Source: Leptotrichia sp. oral taxon 215 str. W9775
Lineage (GTDB): Bacteria; Fusobacteriota; Fusobacteriia; Fusobacteriales; Leptotrichiaceae
Length of the DNA stretch: 26,416 nucleotides
NCBI RefSeq assembly: GCF_000469505.1
Contig: NZ_KI272840.1
Location: forward strand, 1-26,416
Reading direction: 5' to 3'
The translations under genes and the position numbers were made by a program. Shown piece by piece: positions 1 to 8,005 of this stretch. Under the pieces are notes generated by a model. The model was not told the DNA's origin, ran no database searches, and saw only the letters and a program-made list of their open reading frames with translations. How positions within the stretch are numbered: position 1 is the first letter of the stretch; each line of letters opens with the position of its first letter.

Positions 1-90
1 AATAAATAGAATGTTGTTAAATAATTTGAATTTTTTTATAATTACTTTTTTCTACATTTCAATTAATTACTTTTATTGCTTACTATAATG

Positions 91-132
91 TATAAAAAGA
101 AAATAGCTGTCCTAATATTTTTAGAACAGCTA
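91..132 (-). terminator. Rho-independent terminator of gap
   Basis: Read on the minus strand, TAGCTGT (132-126) pairs with ACAGCTA (110-104), with an extra inner CTAA/TTAG pairing after one mismatch. The T-rich tract TTTTCTTTTTAT follows at 103-92. It lies 24 bases beyond the gap stop codon, so it ends the gap transcript. Seen directly; the function is inferred from the hairpin plus U-tract. Confidence 0.85.
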
Positions 133-155
133 CTATATTTAATAACTTTTATTTA

Positions 156-1163
156 CTATTTTGCAAGTTCAACAAAGTATTTCAATGTTCTTACTAATTG
201 AGCTGTGTAAGACATTTCATTGTCATACCAAGAAACTGTTTTAACTAATTGTTTGTCTCCACTTTCGATTACTTTTGTCTGAGTTGCATCAAATAATGAT
301 CCGTAGTGAATTCCAACTATATCAGAAGATACTAATGGTTCTTCAGTATATCCGAATGATTCATTTGAAGCTGCTTTCATAGCTGCGTTAACTTCTTCTT
401 TAGTAACTTTTTTACCTAAAACTGAGATTAATTCAGTTAATGATCCTGTAGGAACTGGTACTCTTTGAGCTGCCCCATCAAGTTTTCCTGCTAATTCAGG
501 TATTACTAATCCAATAGCCTTTGCTGCTCCAGTTGTGTTAGGAACTATATTTGCAGCTGCTGCTCTTGCTCTTCTGAAGTCACCTTTTCTATGTGGTGCA
601 TCTAATGTATTTTGGTCTCCTGTATAAGCGTGGATAGTTGTCATTGATCCTGCTTCAATTCCAAAGTTATCTTGTAATACTTTAGCCATTGGTGCTAAAC
701 AGTTAGTTGTACAAGAAGCTGCTGATAATACAGTTTCTGTTCCATCAAGAATTTCATTGTTTACATTAAATACTACTGTTTTCATATCTCCTGATCCAGG
801 TGCTGATATAACTACTTTTTTAGCTCCTGCTTTAATATGTTTTTCAGCTTTTTCTTTAGAAGTGAAGAATCCTGTACATTCAAGAACTACATCTACTCCT
901 AATTGTCCCCATGGTAAGTTTTCAGGGTCTGCATCTGCAAAAGTTTTGATTTCTTTTCCATTTACTACGAAAGCGTTTTCTTTAACTTCGATTTCCCCAT
1001 TGAATCTTCCTTGTGCTGTGTCATATTTGAACAGGTGTGCTAACATTGCTGCATCTGTCAAATCGTTAATTGCAACTACATCAAATTCTGGATCGTTTGC
1101 CATTAATCTTAATGCCAATCTTCCTATTCTTCCAAATCCATTAATTGCTACTTTAACTGCCAT
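156..1163 (-). CDS. gap: Glyceraldehyde-3-phosphate dehydrogenase, type I
   Basis: Cytosolic glycolytic enzyme that oxidises glyceraldehyde-3-phosphate with NAD+ and phosphate to 1,3-bisphosphoglycerate. At 335 aa it has the usual length for the family. The N-terminal Rossmann motif GFGRIGR is at residues 9-15. The catalytic cysteine is C151 in SAASCTTNCLAP, the HAY motif with the catalytic histidine follows about 27 residues later, and the C-terminal SWYDNEMSYT block is present. The ATG at 1163 is preceded by AGGAGG. Its promoter appears to lie in the 77-base gap after the UbiA-family gene, and a clear terminator follows. No terminator separates it from the upstream lipid cluster, so some read-through into gap is possible. 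Codons are the A/T-rich optimal kind expected for a highly expressed gene. Identification is secure. Confidence 0.98.
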   Translation of the reverse strand: MAVKVAINGFGRIGRLALRLMANDPEFDVVAINDLTDAAMLAHLFKYDTAQGRFNGEIEVKENAFVVNGKEIKTFADADPENLPWGQLGVDVVLECTGFFTSKEKAEKHIKAGAKKVVISAPGSGDMKTVVFNVNNEILDGTETVLSAASCTTNCLAPMAKVLQDNFGIEAGSMTTIHAYTGDQNTLDAPHRKGDFRRARAAAANIVPNTTGAAKAIGLVIPELAGKLDGAAQRVPVPTGSLTELISVLGKKVTKEEVNAAMKAASNESFGYTEEPLVSSDIVGIHYGSLFDATQTKVIESGDKQLVKTVSWYDNEMSYTAQLVRTLKYFVELAK

Positions 1164-1188
1164 ATTCCTATTACCTCCTAAAAATTTT

Positions 1189-1209
1189 ATATATTAATAA
1201 TTAATATAT
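1189..1209. repeat. Perfect AT inverted repeat over the gap -10 region
   Basis: ATATATTAAT (1189-1198) and ATTAATATAT (1200-1209) form a perfect 10-bp inverted repeat with a one-base centre. It overlaps the proposed -10 of gap, the position of a classical repressor operator. Because it is pure A/T in an A/T-rich genome it may be chance. Confidence 0.4.
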
Positions 1210-1219
1210 CTTAGTACAA
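1191..1219 (-). promoter_or_regulatory. Probable gap promoter
   Basis: On the minus strand TTGTAC (1219-1214) is followed after 17 bases by TAATAT (1196-1191), a plausible sigma-70-type -35/-10 pair upstream of the gap AGGAGG ribosome site. Each hexamer departs from consensus at two or fewer positions. The -10 lies inside a perfect inverted repeat (1189-1209). Inferred from spacing and sequence only. Confidence 0.45.
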
Positions 1220-1240
1220 GTTGAGTATATCATAATTCTT

Positions 1241-2323
1241 CTAACTTTTCAATAGATTTAACACATAAAAAACTGCATACTGGATTAGACCCAAATTCAT
1301 ACTGGACAAAAGTATCCATAATCCCGAGATATTTTCCGGTATTTTTCCTGTTAAATCTTTTTTTAAAAATTTTATCATAAAGTATACTGATAATGCTAAT
1401 GTTATAGTTAATATAAGTTGGCCTGCTAAGAAGTATTCCTTATTTATATTTAAAAGTCCAAAAAGAACAAGAATGTACTCAATTGCATAAAGCATACACA
1501 ATATAACCACTGCTTTTTCTCTTCCCCACAGTTTGCTATATGTCTGTACTCCGTGTTCTTCTTCATCACTCTTTCTAGTCTTCCTTCCAATTTCCAGGAC
1601 AATTCCATTTAAATAATTTAATGCAAAAAGAGGAACTAGTCCTATAAAAATATTTTTTCCGTATTTTTCTACTGATAAGTACAAGGTTTCTAAAAAATGA
1701 GACTCCAAAATATATCCTGTTCCTTTTACAATAACTAGGGTAATAAATATCATTATTACAACATGGGAAAGGGCATAGATTAGAATCCTTTCTGTTAGCC
1801 AGTTCTTTATAAAGAATTCCTTTGTCATTAAAAACATATAAACCCACACCAATAGCATGAAATAAATTAGTTTAGGATTTATAACGTGTGCAAGAATTAT
1901 TTGTATTATAATAGTTGCAATTCCAATTTTCCCCAATGCTTTTAAGGAAATTATTCCTCTTTGAACAGGTCTGTAAGGCCTATATTTTAAATCTTCTTCA
2001 TAATCCTTAAATTCATCTGTAATTCTCAACTGAAAGAAAAACATGAATATTATGATAAATAAAGGAAGTAATTTATACCAGATTATTGGTACTTTATCAA
2101 TTTCTTTATCCCAGAATAGTAGCACTCTATTGACTTCTTTTGACAAAGTTGGCTTTATAATTTTTGAATTATAGAGTAATCCTGTGTAAATATATCCTGA
2201 CAAAGTAAAAATCAGTACAAAAAACGAATTTTTTCCTAATGGAAACCGCTCATTCAGATATATTTTAAAATTTTTTATATTTTGAACTATTGATTTTTTT
2301 GAATTTATATTACTTTCGTTCAT
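1241..2323 (-). CDS. UbiA-family prenyltransferase
   Basis: Integral membrane protein (360 aa) of the UbiA superfamily, whose members transfer an isoprenoid or related chain from a diphosphate donor to an acceptor inside the membrane. The first Asp-rich motif is in LRITDEFKDYEEDLKYRP (residues 99-116, with D103, D107 and the acidic pair 110-111). The second conserved loop is RKSDEEEHGVQTYSKLWG (250-267). About eight hydrophobic segments surround these. The ATG has GAGGAG nine bases upstream. It is the last gene of the minus-strand lipid cluster, 32 bases after the small unknown gene. The acceptor cannot be read from sequence: aromatic acceptors (quinone-type), glycerol phosphate (archaeal ether-lipid type) and ribose donors all occur in the superfamily. 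Family membership is clear; substrate is unknown. Confidence 0.85.
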   Translation of the reverse strand: MNESNINSKKSIVQNIKNFKIYLNERFPLGKNSFFVLIFTLSGYIYTGLLYNSKIIKPTLSKEVNRVLLFWDKEIDKVPIIWYKLLPLFIIIFMFFFQLRITDEFKDYEEDLKYRPYRPVQRGIISLKALGKIGIATIIIQIILAHVINPKLIYFMLLVWVYMFLMTKEFFIKNWLTERILIYALSHVVIMIFITLVIVKGTGYILESHFLETLYLSVEKYGKNIFIGLVPLFALNYLNGIVLEIGRKTRKSDEEEHGVQTYSKLWGREKAVVILCMLYAIEYILVLFGLLNINKEYFLAGQLILTITLALSVYFMIKFLKKDLTGKIPENISGLWILLSSMNLGLIQYAVFYVLNLLKS

Positions 2324-2355
2324 TTTTATTTTCTCCTCTTAGAATATTATATATT

Positions 2356-2724
2356 TTACTGGCAATAAAACTCAACCATTGAAAGTAAATATCCAGTATT
2401 ATCATCTACATTTGTTTCTTCAAGAAAATCTTTAATTTTGTATCTCAATATTAATTTTTTTTCATTATATCGTTCAGATTTTGTGTTATCTATTACCATT
2501 ACAGGACTTCCTGCACTTGCGAAAGCATCAAGAAATCCTAATGCGAGGTCAAAAAACATTCCTTTTGCCTTAGCACGTGTATAAGTTTGATATTTCTTAT
2601 CCAGATGTGATAAATCCGCTTCGTTTTCTTTTGCCGAACGATAAAACATTTTTAAAGTATCTCTATTGTATGATGAAAATAATTTTAATCCTTCCTGAAT
2701 TAATTCTTTTGCTTCTTTATTCAT
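2356..2724 (-). CDS. Hypothetical small protein in lipid cluster
   Basis: I do not recognise this 122-aa protein. It begins with a charged helical stretch, has a moderately hydrophobic patch (FFDLALGFLDAFASAG, about residues 57-72), and ends with an acidic segment containing two aromatic/cysteine residues near the C terminus. There is no signal peptide and no convincing transmembrane helix, so it is probably cytosolic or peripheral. An AGGAAA ribosome site precedes the ATG. It is 18 bases after the acyl ligase gene and 32 bases before the UbiA-family gene, so it is cotranscribed with them and may be an accessory or binding partner of that pathway. Confidence 0.7.
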   Translation of the reverse strand: MNKEAKELIQEGLKLFSSYNRDTLKMFYRSAKENEADLSHLDKKYQTYTRAKAKGMFFDLALGFLDAFASAGSPVMVIDNTKSERYNEKKLILRYKIKDFLEETNVDDNTGYLLSMVEFYCQ

Positions 2725-2742
2725 AAAATTTCCTTTTCCTTT

Positions 2743-4281
2743 CTAAATTTTTTCAACTATCTCTTCCAGCTTCTTATAGTCCGTCTTGCTGTTATGTCTC
2801 TTATCCATAGGAATTTCAGTTTCAATTATTTTAAATATTTCAAACTTTTTCTTCAGTTCCATAATTTCAATATTTTCAGATAAATTTCCTTTATATTCGG
2901 AATTTCTTTCAACAAGAAGATAAAGTTTTTCATTTTTTGAAGTCAGTACTGATTTTTTGAGAATTTCACAAAAGGAAAATGCGGTTTCCACTGCAAAGGG
3001 ATAGTAAATCTTTTCTCCAATCTGTATTCTCCCTTTAACTCTTCCTAGTAATACTAACTGGCCATTACTGTTAATATACCCCATATCTCCTGTCCTATGC
3101 CATTTTTCATCAGGATTTTTTTGAACGTTTAAATATCCGTTTACTACATTTTCACCCTTTACAAGTATTTCTCCTCTAACTTCTGAATTAATTTCTACGT
3201 TGCTATTTTCTTCTGCAAAATTTCTATCCAGTTCCTTTTCCTGTATTTCTTCTATTTTAAGTTCCAATCCTTCAACTATCTTTCCTGCGAGAAGTCCATC
3301 TCCATTTTTCATACTTTTAATATCATCTTCTGTTATATCTTCAAAATTCAGCCTTGATATTGGTTCAGCTTCTGAAGCTCCATATAATGCGTTAATCTCA
3401 GCATTTATAAATGTTTTTCTGATTTTCTCCATAAGCCATGGAAAGACAGGTGCTCCCCCTGTGTACACTGTCTGAACATTATTTAGCTGTATCCCATCTT
3501 TTTTACAGCACTCGGTAATATTTTCAAAAATTACAGGAGGAAGAATAATATTTTCTATATTATTTTTTCTTATACACTGTACAATATCCTGAAAATTTGA
3601 TTCAGAAGGTTTCTGCCAGTTTATGTCAGGGATAAATACTGTTGCTCCTGTTGCCATATGTGAAAGCAAAAATATTGGAAATGACGAATACACCGCTGTT
3701 CCTTCCTGAAATTTCAGATTCTTTTCAAGTACATTGTGCTGGCCAATTAAAAATCCATGCGTTCTCATTATAATTTTAGGAAAACCTGTGCTTCCACTCG
3801 TAAAACTAATGAGGGCAGGTGTATTTTCATTGATTTCCTTATCCTCCACACTATTTGTAAGGGATATTGTTTCAGCTTCCTTCATTATTTTCTCATAATT
3901 AATTTTTTTCCCAATTTTTCTTATACCTTTTAGGAAAAATCCTTTCAGAAGTGTTTTTCCACTTCCAATTATTCCTTCAGGTGAAATCATTTCACAGCAT
4001 CTGTTTATATGCTCCAGACCTGCGTATGGATCAATAAATACTGCTTGTAATCCCATTTTAAATATGGCTATAAGGATAAGATAAAATTCTATTCCGATAG
4101 GAACAAAAACTACTATTTTATCGCCTTTCCTAAATTTTTTCTCTTTTAAATAGGAACATATCTTATCAGATTTAGCATCAAACTCCCTGAAGGTAATCTT
4201 ACTACCTGTTTTTGCATCTATCAGTGCAGTCCTTTCAGGATATTTATCCTTTAGTTCCTTCATTTTACTTATTATTGTCAT
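2743..4281 (-). CDS. AMP-forming acyl ligase (ANL superfamily, OleC-like C terminus)
   Basis: 512-aa adenylate-forming enzyme that would activate a carboxylate, probably a fatty acyl chain, with ATP. The phosphate-binding loop is TSGSTGFPK (161-169), the A5 motif is YGASEAEPI (300-308), the A7 aspartate is in RTGD (396-399), and a GR hinge follows at 413-414. The C-terminal subdomain ends with IPMDKRHNSKTDYKKL (490-505). This resembles the PVDxRHNAK ending that I recall from OleC beta-lactone synthetases and related long-chain ligases rather than the PKTxSGK ending of acetyl-CoA synthetases. AAGGTGA precedes the start. The gene follows the GNAT gene by 28 bases and precedes the small unknown gene by 18. 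Whether the product is an acyl-CoA, an acyl-AMP handed to the GNAT protein, or a beta-lactone is not decidable here. Confidence 0.85.
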   Translation of the reverse strand: MTIISKMKELKDKYPERTALIDAKTGSKITFREFDAKSDKICSYLKEKKFRKGDKIVVFVPIGIEFYLILIAIFKMGLQAVFIDPYAGLEHINRCCEMISPEGIIGSGKTLLKGFFLKGIRKIGKKINYEKIMKEAETISLTNSVEDKEINENTPALISFTSGSTGFPKIIMRTHGFLIGQHNVLEKNLKFQEGTAVYSSFPIFLLSHMATGATVFIPDINWQKPSESNFQDIVQCIRKNNIENIILPPVIFENITECCKKDGIQLNNVQTVYTGGAPVFPWLMEKIRKTFINAEINALYGASEAEPISRLNFEDITEDDIKSMKNGDGLLAGKIVEGLELKIEEIQEKELDRNFAEENSNVEINSEVRGEILVKGENVVNGYLNVQKNPDEKWHRTGDMGYINSNGQLVLLGRVKGRIQIGEKIYYPFAVETAFSFCEILKKSVLTSKNEKLYLLVERNSEYKGNLSENIEIMELKKKFEIFKIIETEIPMDKRHNSKTDYKKLEEIVEKI

Positions 4282-4309
4282 ATCTCACCTTTCAAAAAAT
4301 TCTGATATT

Positions 4310-5308
4310 TTATAATTCTTTTATAAATAAGGTATATCTTCTTAATATATTTCCCAGCTGCATTCCTATATTTTTAGAGATATTACTTTCATGCATCAAT
4401 GCATATATGACATTTTCATATCCGTCCTTTTCTGCCTCTTCAACAAGAGAGTTTATAAGAATATACCCCATTCCTTTTCCATTATATACAGGAGAAACAG
4501 CTATTGTTTTAAGAATCATTGTCTCTATTTTTCCTTTATATCCAAGTTCTGTATAATCAGGTATTCCAAATACATATCCTATAAGTTCATCTTTAAGATA
4601 AAGCATTTTAAAAAGTTTTTTTACAATTTTATCCTCATAACTCATGTACATCTTTAAAAATATTTCCCTCTCCAGTTCAGAGTATAAAAAGTTATTTTTA
4701 AAGGATTCCACCGTCAAATTATAAACATCATTCAGAACTGTAAGTAAATCCTTATCTTCAGCTGATTCCACCCTTATATCCTTATAGTAGGAAAATTTTT
4801 TCAGCCTTTCCATTTTTTTATTTAAATTTTTTCTTCCCTCAGAATTCATGCCTTCCATTATAGTAGAAATATATCCTGCCAAATATTTAAACCCAATTTT
4901 TTCAAATAATGATACATTGTAGTCTTCATTCCACGGTTCAAGTAAAAATCTTCTTCCATTTCCTTTTTCAGTTACATATCTGTATGTATTCCATGTAGTT
5001 CCGTTTAAAGGCCCTATTATTGTTTCTATCCCTTCCTTCCTTAAGCTTTCAAATATTTCATCAAAAATATTTTCTTCATTTTTCCTATATTTTTCGATTA
5101 TATTTACATTTCCTATATATGATGTCTTTTTTCCATTATAGTCCGGCCGGTTATGCCATAAATGTAAACTTCCTGCTGTTTCATTATTTTCATTATGCAT
5201 AACTATTATTTCTGATGGCCGTTCTATCATTATTTTTTGTATTTCTTCCTGAGAAATATTATTTTCCCTAATATATTCCTTAATTTTTTTATATCTTTTC
5301 ATTTTCAT
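4310..5308 (-). CDS. GNAT-family N-acyltransferase, two-part
   Basis: 332-aa soluble protein, about twice the length of a single GNAT fold. The C-terminal half carries the acyl-CoA binding signature: beta strand IKTIAVSP-like followed by VYNGKGMGYILI (around residues 275-286), then the NISKNIG segment near 310. The N-terminal half contains GPLNGTTWNTYR and a LLEPWNEDYN stretch that recall a degenerate GNAT-like domain found in uncharacterised two-domain members. Such enzymes transfer an acyl group from CoA to an amine or hydroxyl. Position directly upstream of the acyl ligase (28 bases) suggests the ligase supplies its acyl donor; this is inference. The chosen ATG lacks a strong ribosome site, and ATG at 5302 is an equally possible start. 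Acceptor unknown. Confidence 0.75.
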   Translation of the reverse strand: MKMKRYKKIKEYIRENNISQEEIQKIMIERPSEIIVMHNENNETAGSLHLWHNRPDYNGKKTSYIGNVNIIEKYRKNEENIFDEIFESLRKEGIETIIGPLNGTTWNTYRYVTEKGNGRRFLLEPWNEDYNVSLFEKIGFKYLAGYISTIMEGMNSEGRKNLNKKMERLKKFSYYKDIRVESAEDKDLLTVLNDVYNLTVESFKNNFLYSELEREIFLKMYMSYEDKIVKKLFKMLYLKDELIGYVFGIPDYTELGYKGKIETMILKTIAVSPVYNGKGMGYILINSLVEEAEKDGYENVIYALMHESNISKNIGMQLGNILRRYTLFIKEL

Positions 5309-5361
5309 AAATTATCAGCTGCTTTCTATTAAATTTATTGTGAAACTTATCTAAAATCTAA

Positions 5362-5391
5362 TTTATAATTTCCAATACTTAATATTTCCAA
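5362..5391 (-). promoter_or_regulatory. Possible internal promoter before GNAT gene
   Basis: In the 151-base gap between the kinase-like gene and the GNAT gene, minus-strand TTGGAA (5391-5386) and TATAAA (5367-5362) are separated by 18 bases. This is the largest gap in the cluster, so a second transcript start for the last four genes is plausible. Weak evidence; AT-rich sequence yields such matches easily. Confidence 0.3.
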
Positions 5392-5459
5392 TCTAATTCT
5401 GAATTTTATAAAATTTTTTATTACAATTTCTACTCTTTCATGTTTATGTTACCCTCTGC

Positions 5460-6791
5460 CTATAGCATTCCTATCCCAAGCAGCAGCAACGAGTAGAAGA
5501 AAACTATCCCGGAAGTTATAAATACTTTTGTTTCTCCGCTAAGTTCCTTTTCTTTTTCAACCATGTAATATATTTTCATAACTGTTTCGTATGTAAATAT
5601 TCCTCCAAATATTAGAACTATTACTCCTGCCAGCATTTTAAAATCTATAATTCCTGATAAAATAATATGATTTATTATAAAGAACATCAGAGCCTTTCCT
5701 ATACTTCCCATCAGAAATTTCATCCTGAATGTTTCCCTGTTTATATTTCCTGCATTGTCTCTTATTAAATTTATAATTCCAAAATGCAGTGAAAAGGAAA
5801 ATATATAAATTAGAAATAATTTATCCTTATCCATTACTATACTTAATGCAAGCCATATGGATGTAGTAAAGGCAATAGCCAGAAGCCCCTTCAGTGAATC
5901 TTTGACCTGGCCTTCAACCTTAGGAGTAATATGGTAATATCCCAGATACATAATAAGAGGGGGTACAAGCCATTTTATTCCTCCCATTATCATGATTATA
6001 TAAAGAAAGAATAGGCTTGCAGTCTGTGCAGTTCTTGTGAGAGTTGTCTTTTTCCTGTTTAATATTATAATGACAAACAGTATCACCATTACCCAGAATT
6101 TGTACATAAGTTCCTTTTCAGTGAGGTAAAGGTTCAGCCTCAGAAACATGTATACAAAGAACGGTACAAAAAGATTATCCAGACCATTCCATGAAATAAC
6201 TTCAAGAATCATTGTAAGAATGCTTAACAATAGGGAAACTAGTACAATATTTATATTCCCGATATCACTGAAAAATAGAAAAAAATTTATACATATGAAG
6301 TATGTTGTAAGAAAAAATGCTGCTGAACCTTCTATTGATTTCGTACCAAATCCTGTATTAAATTTATACTTGCTATAAAACTCACCTATAAGAGCCGCAA
6401 AGGCATCAGAAAACATTAAAATTATAATAGGGAGGGTATACATTACCTTATTGTCGCTTGAAACAAGCCATAGTCCAAGAATTGTCATAATAAAATATAT
6501 ATCTCCAAAAGTTTTTCTATTTTTGGTTTCCAGCACCTTTTTAAATCCTGTCACCTTATGCTTCATAATTCTTATGGAAACAAGCAATATAAGAAACACA
6601 ACCCCAAGTATTACAACTGAACTTTTTCTTTCAAAGATAAAAGGAAGTGCCAGTCCTCCAATTCCTGAACCTATGTGTAAAATCTTCCTTACGAATTCTG
6701 AATTAAATTTTCCGCTTTTTTCAAGTTTATTAAGCAGAAGGAAAAATAGCACAAAAGCTGCCAGAACTAGTATAATTTTAATTATTTCCAT
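5460..6791 (-). CDS. Phytol/dolichol-kinase-like membrane protein with extra membrane half
   Basis: 443-aa polytopic membrane protein. The N-terminal half matches the CTP-dependent lipid-alcohol kinase family (VTE5 phytol kinase, Sec59 dolichol kinase, Dgk1; related to CdsA). It shows RKILHIGSG (35-43), GDIYF (96-100), SDAFAALIGE (128-137) and GTKSIEGSAAFF (149-160). These proteins phosphorylate membrane alcohols. Residues from about 220 onward add at least six further hydrophobic segments, making it much longer than the usual 200-300 aa; I cannot assign this half. The start codon overlaps the end of the BtaA-like gene by 14 bases, with GGTGAT as ribosome site, so translation is probably coupled. 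A kinase for an isoprenoid or diacyl alcohol would fit the UbiA-family neighbour. Family is fairly sure, substrate unknown. Confidence 0.75.
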   Translation of the reverse strand: MEIIKIILVLAAFVLFFLLLNKLEKSGKFNSEFVRKILHIGSGIGGLALPFIFERKSSVVILGVVFLILLVSIRIMKHKVTGFKKVLETKNRKTFGDIYFIMTILGLWLVSSDNKVMYTLPIIILMFSDAFAALIGEFYSKYKFNTGFGTKSIEGSAAFFLTTYFICINFFLFFSDIGNINIVLVSLLLSILTMILEVISWNGLDNLFVPFFVYMFLRLNLYLTEKELMYKFWVMVILFVIIILNRKKTTLTRTAQTASLFFLYIIMIMGGIKWLVPPLIMYLGYYHITPKVEGQVKDSLKGLLAIAFTTSIWLALSIVMDKDKLFLIYIFSFSLHFGIINLIRDNAGNINRETFRMKFLMGSIGKALMFFIINHIILSGIIDFKMLAGVIVLIFGGIFTYETVMKIYYMVEKEKELSGETKVFITSGIVFFYSLLLLGIGML

Positions 6792-7947
6792 TTTTTATCA
6801 CCTTTTCCACTACAAAATCCGTATAGAAAAATGTCATATCCCTTTTGTGAAGTCTACTGTCAAGTTCCTTCATTCTTTCGAATTTTTTCCCGTCTAAATT
6901 TTTTTCTTTTCCAGTAACTGCTGTTCCACTATCCGTCCCTTTATAACCAAGTTTTTCTGAATTTCTCTCAACTATAAGATTCCAGTATGCAAGCAATGCA
7001 TTATCTTCAGCATTCTCATAAATTTTTTCCATTAATTTGCTGTAATTTTCAACTGACATATACTCAAATATGTCACTTAAATTAAATTTATTTATTTTAA
7101 AATCAATCTGATCCAGATATTCTTCAACTGAACTTTGTATAATTTCCACCTTATGAAGATTTTTTCTGATTTTATCAAAATTTTCCTTTCTCAGGAAATA
7201 AGGAAGACAGTCTTTACTGTAATTTCCTGTCAAAATATAGCAAATGTAAGGATTTTCATACGGATTTAACTCACAGAGGGCATATCTGCTTCTTTCTGTC
7301 ATCTCCTCAGAAATATTTTTTTCTGCATATCTGAAAAATTCCTTATCCCTTCCCAGTTTCCCAACTATATATTTTGAAAAGAACAGCTTAAACATCAGTT
7401 TCCATCTGAAATTATTCCAGTATTTATCATAATAGTCCACTCTTTCCTGCTCTGGTTTATCTTCAAGAAGTTTTTCCACTCTTTTTCTATTATGCACAAA
7501 AGGAAGTATTTTTTCCCTGAAAATCTTAAAAAACTTTTCAAATTTTCCTGTATGGATTATTCCATTTTCAATTGCTTCCCTGTTAAAGTCCCAGTATTCC
7601 TTCACTTCTTTATCAAGATTTTCTTTTATCCTGTCATACATTTCAATTCTTCTGTCAGATTTTGTAACCCCCATAAACTCCAGCATTTCATCATAGGAAA
7701 AACTATTAAAAACTTCCTTTTTCAGCTTGGCAAGTGCTATCTGAGGAAAACTTATATCAAGTGCAACCACCTTCTCCGGATTTTCTGCAAGCATGGAAAA
7801 TACATTGTCTCCCGCAGATAGTATCCCAAAGCATATATCATTTTCCTGTATATTAAGACTTTCGAGTAAAACTTCCGTATCTTCCCAGCATTGGGAATAC
7901 CTTATCAAAGAAAAATCTACCCTGTTTTCTTTTACTTCACTTTTCAT
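6778..7947 (-). CDS. BtaA-like (DUF3419) SAM-dependent 3-amino-3-carboxypropyl transferase
   Basis: 389-aa protein of the DUF3419 family. The characterised member BtaA moves the 3-amino-3-carboxypropyl group of S-adenosylmethionine to the free hydroxyl of diacylglycerol in betaine-lipid synthesis. Family hallmarks seen are RYSQCWED (16-23), the SAM-binding loop SAGDN (44-48), D64 and Q69 in VALDISFPQIA, CELNPYENPYICYILTG (225-241), FNLSDIFEYMS (288-298) and AYWNLIVER (320-328). GGAGG lies nine bases before the ATG. It is 58 bases after the phosphotransferase gene and overlaps the kinase-like gene. No BtaB-type N-methyltransferase is present in the window, so the product may stay as an unmethylated homoserine-ether lipid or be processed by neighbours. 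Family assignment is strong; the acceptor is inferred. Confidence 0.85.
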   Translation of the reverse strand: MKSEVKENRVDFSLIRYSQCWEDTEVLLESLNIQENDICFGILSAGDNVFSMLAENPEKVVALDISFPQIALAKLKKEVFNSFSYDEMLEFMGVTKSDRRIEMYDRIKENLDKEVKEYWDFNREAIENGIIHTGKFEKFFKIFREKILPFVHNRKRVEKLLEDKPEQERVDYYDKYWNNFRWKLMFKLFFSKYIVGKLGRDKEFFRYAEKNISEEMTERSRYALCELNPYENPYICYILTGNYSKDCLPYFLRKENFDKIRKNLHKVEIIQSSVEEYLDQIDFKINKFNLSDIFEYMSVENYSKLMEKIYENAEDNALLAYWNLIVERNSEKLGYKGTDSGTAVTGKEKNLDGKKFERMKELDSRLHKRDMTFFYTDFVVEKVIKNGNN

Positions 7948-8005
7948 CTATAACTTCCTCCAAATTTATCTGTATACATTTTCTAATCTGTCTTTTTTAC
8001 TGATT

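Noticed and set aside
757..1197. 146-codon plus-strand frame opposite gap
   Set aside because: It is antisense to a certain gene, with no ribosome site and composition explained by the reverse complement of gap codons.
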